Source: Ordospora colligata OC4
Taxonomy: Eukaryota > Microsporidia > Ordosporidae
Direction: 5' to 3'
Assembly: GCF_000803265.1 (NCBI RefSeq)
Contig: NW_014575404.1
Coordinates: 124,001 to 188,000, forward strand
DNA: 64,000 nucleotides
Of the stretch, positions 1-7,644 are shown piece after piece. The notes beneath the pieces are model-generated. The model did no database searches, was not told the origin of the DNA, and saw nothing but the letters and a program-made list of their open reading frames with translations. The stretch's first letter is position 1, and every line of letters begins with the position of its first letter. Made by a program: the position numbers and the translations under genes.

Positions 1-1
1 T

Positions 2-1366
2 TTATGGAATAACAGACCATCCAGGATATTCAATGAAGTGTATAGCATTGAAGACAAGATGATTTGTGAGTATCAGATGCAGCTAGTGAAGATGTGCAAT
101 AATGAAGATTATAAAAGAAAGCTTGAACATGAAATTAGTGAGAAAAGTACAAGTGTTGTTGGAATGACATATAAATTGAAGTTGCAGAAGATACAAGATA
201 TTATTGGAGGGAAGACGCTTGTTATAACTGATCTTGATACGATTGCATGGGTGTTTAATCTGAGAGGATCTGACATAATGTATAACCCGGTTTTTTATTC
301 GTATTGCTTGATTTCTGCAGATATTGTGAAACTGTTTGTGAATTGGAAGCTTGATATTGATGATGTTGAAGTTCATCCATACGATAGGTTTGAAGAGCAT
401 GCTCGACGTGTTGATGGGGAAGTGCTTGTGTCTGGAAGATGTAATGTATATGTACGAAGTATGTTTGAGAATGTTGAGTATACAGGAAGCATAAGACAAC
501 TCCAGTCAATCAAGACTGATGTAGAGATTGCAGGATTTTACCTGGCGTATACTTATGATGGAATAGCTCTTACAAGGCTATTTGAGTGGATAGACGAGAA
601 TCTTGATGAAGGTATAACAGAAGAGAAGGTTGCAGATAAACTAGATGAGATAAAAAAGGAGTTTGGTGGATATGTGCAGCCGAGCTTTGGTACGATTGTT
701 GGGGGAGGACCTAACGGAGCGATTGTGCATCACAAAGCTGGATCCAAGGTGCTTCATAGGAGTGAACTTATCTTGATTGATAGCGGATCTCAATATGTAT
801 TTGGAACAACAGATACAACAAGAACAATGCATTTTGGAGTGCCTAATAGTGAACAGAAAAGAAATTATACACTTGTTCTGAAGGGACAGCTGAGAGCAAT
901 GCAGATGAGGTTCAAGGCCAGTATGCCTGCATCATCACTTGACACCTTGTCTAGAATGGACCTAATGAAGGAAGGACTGGATTATGGTCACGCGACGGGA
1001 CATGGAGTTGGACATTTCTTGTGTGTGCATGAATCGCCACCCAGCATATCAAGTAATAGCAATGAGACATTGATTCCAGGAATGGTTTTTTCTATTGAGC
1101 CAGGATACTACAAGGAAGGGGAATATGGAATAAGAATTGAGAATCTAGTAAGTATAACTGGTGCTGATAGTGGATTTAACGATGTTACAAATCTTACACT
1201 TGTTCCATATCAGCTCAAGATGATTGACATGTGCCTGATTAATGATGAAGAAATTGAACATCTGAATAAAATCAACCTCAGAATTAGAGAATCATTAGAG
1301 CCTTTCATGATTGGTTTACCAGGCCACAAATTCTTGATTGAAAACACAATGCCTATTCAAAAATAG
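2..1366 (+). CDS. Xaa-Pro aminopeptidase (aminopeptidase P, M24 family), 5' end cut by window edge
   Basis: Cytosolic metalloaminopeptidase that removes an N-terminal residue preceding proline. The frame is open to the left edge, and the residues before the first GTG/ATG (a Trp followed by an Arg-Pro) fit the linker of eukaryotic aminopeptidase P, so the gene starts outside the window and about 454 residues are visible. The end of the second creatinase-like domain is seen (AWVFNLRGSDIMYNPVF), then the pita-bread catalytic domain. Candidate metal ligands are the Asp of IDSGSQY (near nt 779), the Asp of TTDTTRT (near nt 812), the His of GHATGHGVGH and the Glu residues in FSIEPGYY and GIRIENL. 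The C-terminal tail is family-typical. Family assignment is secure; substrate range is not visible. Confidence 0.93.
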   Translation, partial: LWNNRPSRIFNEVYSIEDKMICEYQMQLVKMCNNEDYKRKLEHEISEKSTSVVGMTYKLKLQKIQDIIGGKTLVITDLDTIAWVFNLRGSDIMYNPVFYSYCLISADIVKLFVNWKLDIDDVEVHPYDRFEEHARRVDGEVLVSGRCNVYVRSMFENVEYTGSIRQLQSIKTDVEIAGFYLAYTYDGIALTRLFEWIDENLDEGITEEKVADKLDEIKKEFGGYVQPSFGTIVGGGPNGAIVHHKAGSKVLHRSELILIDSGSQYVFGTTDTTRTMHFGVPNSEQKRNYTLVLKGQLRAMQMRFKASMPASSLDTLSRMDLMKEGLDYGHATGHGVGHFLCVHESPPSISSNSNETLIPGMVFSIEPGYYKEGEYGIRIENLVSITGADSGFNDVTNLTLVPYQLKMIDMCLINDEEIEHLNKINLRIRESLEPFMIGLPGHKFLIENTMPIQK

Positions 1367-1554
1367 TAAGGCTGGTTTATGTGCAGATAATAATCTGAGG
1401 TAATAGTTGATATGCTTGCGCATTGATATAAGTAAAAGTATGCTTATAAACAGTTTTCTAGATGTATTTTCTAAAGATTTATTTGACAAGTGTTTGTGTG
1501 CTTTATGGAGCAAACTTCATTCGCATACAATTAACCGAGTGCTGTATAGATTAC

Positions 1555-2292
1555 TCATACCTCATACATGGGCGGATCGATCAGATCATACAGCAGATTG
1601 ATGTTCTTTTTGCACAGTGGACATGTGTCCTTTAGATCAAGCCATTCATCAATGCACTCCTGGTGGAAATGATGCCCACACGGCAGCAGCTTCAGCTTAG
1701 TGCCTGGCACGTAGTTATCAAAACATATGGTGCAATGATAAGTGTCGTCTGACAGGTCGTTTTGGTCCTTGTACAATATCTCCTGTAACTTTGGCTTGAT
1801 AAATGTTATCAAAAACAACAGCAGCATAATTGCAAGCAGCGGCGCTATGAATGCCACGAATCCAAGTGTGATGAATACTGCAGACGTGTAGTACAGCAGT
1901 GGGTTTGTCACATTACAGTTCTTGCACTCCTGCAGCCATCCAAACCCAATTAAGTACCAAAATAACAGTAGAATCTCTGTAAAGTTCGACAGCAGATTAG
2001 CATCCGCATCCTCCCTGTACTCCGGTATCCTGTTTATTCTGAAAAACGCTAGATTCTTCGATAAAAAGATCCCAAATCTGGCAATCGTCATTACCACATA
2101 CACCAACAAGAAAAATTTCAGAGGCATTTCACATGTCTCATGTCTGGTGAGTGCCAGCACTGTTAACCCAGTAGATATCTTCATAAAACTAAGTCCCGCC
2201 TCCATTAGTATGAATGCCTTCAGAAACCTAAGTGCACTCATTCTTTCATGGAATTGAGGATTTGTAGGGCTTCCCTCTTCCCTCACATCCAT
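1555..2292 (-). CDS. Multi-pass membrane RING-H2 E3 ubiquitin ligase
   Basis: A 245-residue protein with about four hydrophobic segments in its N-terminal two thirds (beginning near ALRFLKAFILMEAG) followed by a cytosolic RING-H2 finger: C-x2-C in CTICFDNY, C-x-H-x2-H in CGHHFHQEC and C-x2-C in CPLCKK. Arrangement and length resemble the small multi-TM RING ligases of plants and fungi, so a ubiquitin ligase in the ER or endomembranes is expected. The start is uncertain: I use the ATG at 2292, but an in-frame TTG at 2328 lies one base after a CCCC motif and would add 12 mostly basic residues. Its natural partner could be the UBC7-type E2 encoded 1.5 kb away, which is inference. Confidence 0.85.
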   Translation of the reverse strand: MDVREEGSPTNPQFHERMSALRFLKAFILMEAGLSFMKISTGLTVLALTRHETCEMPLKFFLLVYVVMTIARFGIFLSKNLAFFRINRIPEYREDADANLLSNFTEILLLFWYLIGFGWLQECKNCNVTNPLLYYTSAVFITLGFVAFIAPLLAIMLLLFLITFIKPKLQEILYKDQNDLSDDTYHCTICFDNYVPGTKLKLLPCGHHFHQECIDEWLDLKDTCPLCKKNINLLYDLIDPPMYEV

Positions 2293-2504
2293 CCTGTGTC
2301 CAACTAATTTTCTTTTTATTTTTTTCAAAGGGGCTTTCTACTCCCGATTGGTTCATTGCAAAACCCTTCGTATAAATGAAAGCTCTAGCATTTATAGATG
2401 TGTATTTGTCGAGTGCCTACCACATTGCAATAACACAATTAACAAGGTATAGTCTACCTGTTCCAAATATATATGTATCTTCAAACACCTGATGGTATTT
2501 AATA

Positions 2505-3599
2505 TCAATCTGTAAATCCAGCTCGCAAAATCTCACATGAAACTTCAAGCTTGTACATGCTTTTTGATGGAGATACCTTTCTTACAATCCTCAGCAAATC
2601 TTTTGATATTTGTAGGCCAATCGTCTTGAAAATATATTTTTCAACATCCTCGTCGTTTCTACTGAAGAAGTAGCAATGTACAAGAGCACTAGTGTTCCAT
2701 GTACTAATTCGTTTAAGGTATTCCAGACTATGCTCAGGAAGATTCAAGAAAAAGTGATCAACCTTTCTTCCTTCAACTACACTCAGAAACTCATCAGCAC
2801 TAAGGTTGAATACCTCAATATTGCTACTGTTGAGTTTATTGGTTTTTATTGATGCATTCATGCATTCAATAGCATGTGGATTCAGATCATTTGCATATAC
2901 CTTACATCCGTTCTTAAGCGCCCTCAAAGATACTGGTCCAACCCCACAGAAAAGATCACAAACAGTCTCTCCAGGCATAAACATCTTCAGTATCTCGAGC
3001 CTTTCATTCTGCAGCTTAGAGCACCAATAAACATTCTTGTAGTCAATGCAAAATAGAACTCCTCCTTCCCTGTGTACAGTTTGTAGATTGGGTTCTCCTC
3101 CTATGACTTCAAGATCAAAAGACCTGAACTCGTTTGATATGTTTCCAATTTTGGTTATCACTGTCATTCCAGTCTTTTCATGAATGACTTTTCCAATTGT
3201 ATGTCTATGGTTCATCTGCTGTTCATCTAAGTTCAGGTGTGCAATGTTTCCCACTATCTCAAATGACGAAGGCACTTGGACACCAGCAGGAAGCAGCTTT
3301 TCAAGTACCTCGGTGTATGTGAAGTAGTTGTAGTTTAATTCAATCTCTATCCATATGTATTTGCATTCAGTTTCTTCTGTTTTACATTTATCATCCTCAA
3401 CCAGCATTAGAATATCACAGTCAACGATTGTCAGCACTTTGAAGCATGAATACTGCTTTTTGGTGTGAATAGCAAACGGGATTCTTGCTATTCTCCGAGC
3501 GTTATTTCTATGTTTATAAATCATTTCAGAAGCTTCAGAGCTGCTGATTGCAAGTGCCAGTGACCTAATAACCGATCTTATTGATTCATTTTGATTCAT
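2505..3599 (-). CDS. TRM5: tRNA (guanine-37-N1)-methyltransferase
   Basis: Makes m1G37 next to the anticodon of several tRNAs, preventing +1 frameshifting. The 364-residue product has the TRM5 order: N-terminal domain, the conserved FEIVGNIAHLNL segment (about 113-124), VYWCSKLQNER (190-200), the AdoMet-binding DLFCGVGP (215-222) and the catalytic-site NLPEHS (286-291). Two in-frame ATGs are possible. The upstream one (3641) precedes a CCC, while the one used here (3599) lies 12 nt after it, which is this genome's usual start configuration. The upstream start would add 14 residues. Confidence 0.93.
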   Translation of the reverse strand: MNQNESIRSVIRSLALAISSSEASEMIYKHRNNARRIARIPFAIHTKKQYSCFKVLTIVDCDILMLVEDDKCKTEETECKYIWIEIELNYNYFTYTEVLEKLLPAGVQVPSSFEIVGNIAHLNLDEQQMNHRHTIGKVIHEKTGMTVITKIGNISNEFRSFDLEVIGGEPNLQTVHREGGVLFCIDYKNVYWCSKLQNERLEILKMFMPGETVCDLFCGVGPVSLRALKNGCKVYANDLNPHAIECMNASIKTNKLNSSNIEVFNLSADEFLSVVEGRKVDHFFLNLPEHSLEYLKRISTWNTSALVHCYFFSRNDEDVEKYIFKTIGLQISKDLLRIVRKVSPSKSMYKLEVSCEILRAGFTD

Positions 3600-3778
3600 C
3601 AACGTGCAGTAGGGTTGCTTCACTTGCAAAGAGTCGTGCATTCAAAAATGCATACCAAATACTAATCATAAAAACAGATAAATATTTATTTTAGACTTAA
3701 TTTGATATTGATAGAGCTATTTGTATGATTAGTTTGAGTAAATGTATTACCGGATATTTTTAAATCAATATACTCAGT

Positions 3779-4294
3779 CTAGTCATCATTCATTTCCAGT
3801 GTCATTGCTGTAAGCTTTATGACTTCTCTTTTGTACTCTTTCTCATTTTCTCTAAATTGCCTTGCTGCATCTACGTTTGCTGGACTTTCACAGTTTGGAG
3901 ACGTTAGGAGCGTTATGATACTGATTATAATGCTCTCTGGTGTCCTCACTGGAAGCCATCTGTCGCCAAGAGATTCATAGCCATATTTGTCCTCTCCTGC
4001 ATCGTGGAGAATCGATATGCAAACATTCCCATTTTCATCTATATTTGGATGCCACATTCTTGAACAGAAGCGAAACGTGGGTGGTGAGTCTGGATAGTTT
4101 GCAGGAAAGAGCATCACCGCCTTGAATATCCCATTTTCATATGGTGTCTTTCTTGGCCCAAAAATTAGCACCTCCCATGTGTATATGTTTTCGTCTACAA
4201 GCCCCACGCTGTAGTACTCGTTGGGACTTTCTTGGATCCGCTTGTAGTCTTTCAGAAGGATGCCCGTTGAGAAGTGTCCTTTGCCTGCTGCCAT
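3779..4294 (-). CDS. UBC7: Ubiquitin-conjugating enzyme E2, UBC7/UBE2G type
   Basis: A 171-residue E2. The catalytic Cys is C92 in DENGNVCISIL, preceded by the HPN motif (82-84). Straight after it is the acidic loop HDAGEDKYGYESLGDRW that marks the UBC7/UBE2G/CDC34 class. In other eukaryotes UBC7 works with membrane RING ligases in ER-associated degradation, building K48 chains. No membrane anchor is present, as expected for a soluble enzyme recruited by a partner. The start is supported by a CCC 10 nt upstream. UBE2G1 and UBE2G2 subtypes cannot be separated by eye. Confidence 0.93.
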   Translation of the reverse strand: MAAGKGHFSTGILLKDYKRIQESPNEYYSVGLVDENIYTWEVLIFGPRKTPYENGIFKAVMLFPANYPDSPPTFRFCSRMWHPNIDENGNVCISILHDAGEDKYGYESLGDRWLPVRTPESIIISIITLLTSPNCESPANVDAARQFRENEKEYKREVIKLTAMTLEMNDD

Positions 4295-4483
4295 GTTGTT
4301 TTCTGGGTTTGAAACCCGGTGATTTATATATCAATCCGATGCACAATCGAAACCTCCATCATTTTGTGTTGTATGAGCACTGTCTAAGCGAGTTAATGCA
4401 TGAACTGAAGATGAAGTAATGCAGTAAATGCAATTGGCCTGTGTGGAGAACCAAAATATTTTGTCAAAATTTGCACCCTACAA

Positions 4484-4960
4484 ATGGCAGACCTTGAAAA
4501 ATCGCTAAAGATTTTTCCTCGACAGACTGGAGTGTATGTAAATCCGTATGGCTCTGACAATGAAAAGACGGTTAGGAAGGTTCGTGCGGAAGTATGTGGA
4601 TACAAGGCGCCTGAGACTGCACTCACAAGGAATTACATTGACAAGAAATGTCCATTTACAGGAGATGTCAATGTCCATGGAAGGATTATCAGGGCTGTGG
4701 TTAAGAAAATGAAGGCCGAGAAGACAATAGTGGTGGTGGTGAACTATCTGCACTACAGCAAGAAATATAAGAGGTATAGCAGACGACACACTAATCTGTC
4801 GGTGCACATGTCACCATGCTTTGAGGGGATGATAAGTGTTGGAGACAGTGTGATTTGTGGTGAGACCAGGCCACTTTCGAAGACAAAGTCATATGTGGTT
4901 CTTGGATGTATCAAGAAGTCTACGCCACAGAAGGAATTTAAGCTCCTTGAGAGTATCTAA
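4484..4960 (+). CDS. RPS11: Small-subunit ribosomal protein uS17 (yeast S11)
   Basis: A 158-residue small-subunit protein. It has the eukaryotic N-terminal extension, then the conserved [18 protein letters not shown], the [22 protein letters not shown] segment that binds 18S rRNA, and [20 protein letters not shown] near the C-terminus. Length matches the eukaryotic family. The ATG follows CCCTACAA, a typical start context here. There is no sign of an intron at the 5' end, where microsporidian ribosomal-protein introns are usually found. Confidence 0.96.
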   Translation: MADLEKSLKIFPRQTGVYVNPYGSDNEKTVRKVRAEVCGYKAPETALTRNYIDKKCPFTGDVNVHGRIIRAVVKKMKAEKTIVVVVNYLHYSKKYKRYSRRHTNLSVHMSPCFEGMISVGDSVICGETRPLSKTKSYVVLGCIKKSTPQKEFKLLESI

Positions 4961-5108
4961 TAAAATATTTTATTGCGCTCTATATGCTTTTGAACATATT
5001 GAATGATTCTATAGCACATGTTTTTCAGAATCCAAATGCAAGCAAACCAAACCACTCTTAAATAAGCATAACACTGATCTGTTTGATTCTTAGCTACTTT
5101 CTATGCTA

Positions 5109-5969
5109 TTAAACATAGACACAGCGTTTTGCATGGATGTTGGTCAATACAATATCTTCAAAAGATGTAAGCTTGCTTTTGATAACATCGATCGGATGAT
5201 ACAACACACTATTCCATCCATGGCTGTGTATACAGAATGTAGTACCAAGATGGCACTTTGTCTGAATTCTATATCCAAACACTCCGCATGGACCATACGC
5301 TCTGTTGCATTTACCTTTGAACACTGCATCATTACACATTCCAACATGGATGATGCTCTGATTTGTACTCTTCTCCACTTCAATACCAAGGATCTTTGCT
5401 ATGTATGCATCCCCAGGCGAAGAAAAAACTATTGCAGGGAGATTAAGTATAGCTGCTGCAAGAGATGCAATTGTACCACCCATTGAGTGCCCAGTAAGAG
5501 TCAAGTTCATTCCAGGATACATATTTGCAACAGCTTGCACTATTTGAAGTGCATCTGCAAGATATCCGATTCTTTCCAGGTCCTTAAGCTTCTGCTTCTC
5601 ACATTCATGTGTGCTACATATTGAGTACAGCACCTTATCAATAAGTTTGTCTGCTTTTGATGTTCGTCCTGTTTCTATTCCCATGAATATCGGACTTGTT
5701 CCCTTGAATGCCACAACCACACCAGTGCCATGTGCAAATGCCTTTGCACGTAATCTATTGCTACCATATCCAAATGAAGCTAACTCATTGTTCATGCTGC
5801 TTTTTGAATATGTGTTTGCAGCCATGTCTGCAAATGCAAGCAGATCCAGTCTACTTATGAAACTAAGCTTAAAACCTGAATGATTATTGTACTGAATATC
5901 ATACAGTATGGATCTTGCGGTGGATACACCGAATGCTGCCATGCAAACGGGCACAATGAATAATCGCAT
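5109..5969 (-). CDS. Secreted or lumenal class 3 lipase resembling autophagic lipase ATG15
   Basis: A 286-residue alpha/beta-hydrolase with a clear N-terminal signal sequence (MRLFIVPVCMAAFGVSTA). The nucleophile elbow is TGHSMGG, with Ser162. The segment after it (NDAVFKGKCN, then GYRIQTKCHLG) matches the characteristic Cys-containing C-terminal part of fungal ATG15, placing the likely catalytic Asp at 214 and His at 258 (VLYHPIDVI). VAFKGTS (87-93) is also family-typical. ATG15 degrades membranes of autophagic bodies in the vacuole; here the destination could be a lysosome-like compartment or outside the cell. The longest frame begins at a GTG (5996); the ATG at 5969 fits the signal peptide better. 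It is divergent from SEC59, 63 bp apart. Confidence 0.87.
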   Translation of the reverse strand: MRLFIVPVCMAAFGVSTARSILYDIQYNNHSGFKLSFISRLDLLAFADMAANTYSKSSMNNELASFGYGSNRLRAKAFAHGTGVVVAFKGTSPIFMGIETGRTSKADKLIDKVLYSICSTHECEKQKLKDLERIGYLADALQIVQAVANMYPGMNLTLTGHSMGGTIASLAAAILNLPAIVFSSPGDAYIAKILGIEVEKSTNQSIIHVGMCNDAVFKGKCNRAYGPCGVFGYRIQTKCHLGTTFCIHSHGWNSVLYHPIDVIKSKLTSFEDIVLTNIHAKRCVYV

Positions 5970-6032
5970 GTGATCTATATCAAACAAAAGAAACACACCA
6001 CATAAATAGTTTCAGTAACTGCTTCCCATTAC

Positions 6033-6929
6033 ATGATGTGTATTTCAGATCACATGAAATGGGTTTGTTGCATGGTTGACTTATTGGCTGAAGTAAGTGC
6101 ATTGAATACACATGGGAAATCATTCACTGCATTAGAAGCTGCTACAATACCTGCAATTGTGCAATGTATAGAATTAAGACATTCAGGTATGTTTTTTCAA
6201 GGTATAAAGTATGCATTTATTTGTAACTCCAGCAAGAGCATACTTGACAAGATATCTGATATACTCATAATAGCTGATGTTTATGCATACATCAATCTTG
6301 TTTGCATAAGAATCTGTTCTGAATGGATCGCAGCGGCAAGAATGTTGGGAATATCATGCATGTGTGTAATCATACAACTTGCTTTTCCAGCAACGATTGG
6401 TACGAATTGGAGAAGAAAGCTATTCCATGTCTGTGCGTTTTTTGTGTTTTACAAGCAGGACGAATTGTCTTTTGTACTTGCAGAAGGTCTTCTTCTACTA
6501 ATGGCGATTTTATCGTCTTCAAGGTACATCAATACGCATTTAATAATGTTTCTTAGCAATAACGATCGTGGAGCAACTGTTGTTTCTCATGCATATCTCC
6601 TTGCTGCGTGTGTATATCCCAGGCTGTTCATAAAAGATGAAGAGTATGTATGCTCGTTAATATCGATATGTTTTCTAGATACAGCGGCTTCAGTGACTGG
6701 ACAGCTACTTGGGAAGAAATCAAAATCCATCTATGGCATGGCTTCAGGCATATTGCTTGCATTAGTAGTATATTTTATTCTCTATGGAAATCACATTAGA
6801 ATGGAATACTTTTTATTGATTGGGTTGGTCGAATACATTGCTCCTATTAATGACAACATATCTATACCGGTACTTTCTGTGTTATACTTCAGATTCATGC
6901 GCTTTAATTCCAACAGCATCCTGCTTTAG
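6033..6929 (+). CDS. SEC59: Dolichol kinase
   Basis: CTP-dependent kinase of the ER membrane that makes dolichyl phosphate, the lipid carrier for mannosylation and N-glycosylation. The 298-residue product is strongly hydrophobic throughout its C-terminal two thirds. Family signatures are RRKLFH (127-132), NNDRGATVVSHAYLL (about 176-190), DTAASVTGQLLGKK (216-229) and the VEYIAPINDNISIPVL end. It is shorter than the human enzyme, mainly in the N-terminal membrane region. The start follows CCCATTAC. The last 26 bp overlap the 3' end of the convergent RAB11-type gene. Microsporidia are reported to keep O-mannosylation but little N-glycosylation, so supplying Dol-P-Man is the likely role. Confidence 0.88.
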   Translation: MMCISDHMKWVCCMVDLLAEVSALNTHGKSFTALEAATIPAIVQCIELRHSGMFFQGIKYAFICNSSKSILDKISDILIIADVYAYINLVCIRICSEWIAAARMLGISCMCVIIQLAFPATIGTNWRRKLFHVCAFFVFYKQDELSFVLAEGLLLLMAILSSSRYINTHLIMFLSNNDRGATVVSHAYLLAACVYPRLFIKDEEYVCSLISICFLDTAASVTGQLLGKKSKSIYGMASGILLALVVYFILYGNHIRMEYFLLIGLVEYIAPINDNISIPVLSVLYFRFMRFNSNSILL

Positions 6930-7551
6930 ATTCACGGGCTGGGTCCTTGAGACATTCAGTATCAAATTTAGCGCTTTTCAGTTTTTTCTTGTCTGCAGTG
7001 CATCTTTGCATCTTTGCTCGCTTGTGGATTGCAGACACCAGCTCGAAGAATGCCTCTTTGACATTGTCTCCAGTCATTGCCGATGTTTCGAAGAATGAAA
7101 GGCCGTTTGCAACAGCCTCGTCTCTTGCAATTTGTGTATCGACCTCTCGCTCAACCTCTAGGTCAGCTTTGTTTCCCACAAGCATGATTGGAATGTCGTT
7201 TGGAGAGAAGTCTCGGAGTTGTGACAACCACAGGTCTGTTGCCTTCTTAAGACTGTCTTTGTTTGTTGTGTCGTATACAATGACTGCACCCGATGTTCCT
7301 CTGTAATACGCCTGCACTATTGCCTGGTAGCGCTCTTGGCCTGCTGTGTCCCATATCTGTGCCTTTATGACATCGTTGCCTATCTTAAATGTGAGTGTAC
7401 CAAACTCTACGCCTATTGTTGCCTTTGAGTCGTGGATAAACTCGTTGCGAGTCAGCCTCGAGAGCAGATTTGTCTTTCCTACGGCAGAGTCTCCAATTAA
7501 TACGATTTTGAACAGGTAATCGAAGTTTTCTGATCGGGAGGCCATTTGCAT
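6904..7551 (-). CDS. Rab11-type small GTPase
   Basis: A 215-residue Rab with all guanine-nucleotide motifs: GDSAVGKT (20-27), WDTAGQE (67-73), NKAD (127-130) and ETSA (155-158). The effector region VEFGTLTFKI and the N-terminal FDYLFKIVLIG fit the Rab11/Ypt31 group best. The C-terminus ends GCCWN, so two adjacent cysteines are available for double geranylgeranylation, as in other Rab11 proteins. Expected role: recycling-endosome and trans-Golgi traffic. Two ATGs lie two codons apart; the upstream one is used. No CCC precedes it, which is unusual here. Its stop codon lies inside the end of SEC59. Confidence 0.92.
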   Translation of the reverse strand: MQMASRSENFDYLFKIVLIGDSAVGKTNLLSRLTRNEFIHDSKATIGVEFGTLTFKIGNDVIKAQIWDTAGQERYQAIVQAYYRGTSGAVIVYDTTNKDSLKKATDLWLSQLRDFSPNDIPIMLVGNKADLEVEREVDTQIARDEAVANGLSFFETSAMTGDNVKEAFFELVSAIHKRAKMQRCTADKKKLKSAKFDTECLKDPARESKAGCCWN

Positions 7552-7644
7552 GAGTAAATAAACATAAACATCTTATAACTAATAATGCATACAAAACGAT
7601 ACAAACCTGATTGTAGTACATGGAGTGTTTGTTTTGATCCCTAA

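Noticed and set aside
1367..1554. Small frames on both strands between the aminopeptidase and the RING gene
   Set aside because: Under 70 codons, no start motif, no recognisable sequence; treated as 3' intergenic DNA.
4304..4320. GGGTTTGAAACCC palindrome upstream of UBC7, considered as an operator
   Set aside because: The CCC half is the usual start motif of UBC7 and the symmetry may be chance; a single instance.
5103..5486. 127-codon plus-strand Cys-rich frame
   Set aside because: Antisense to the lipase C-terminus; the cysteines come from reversed codons.
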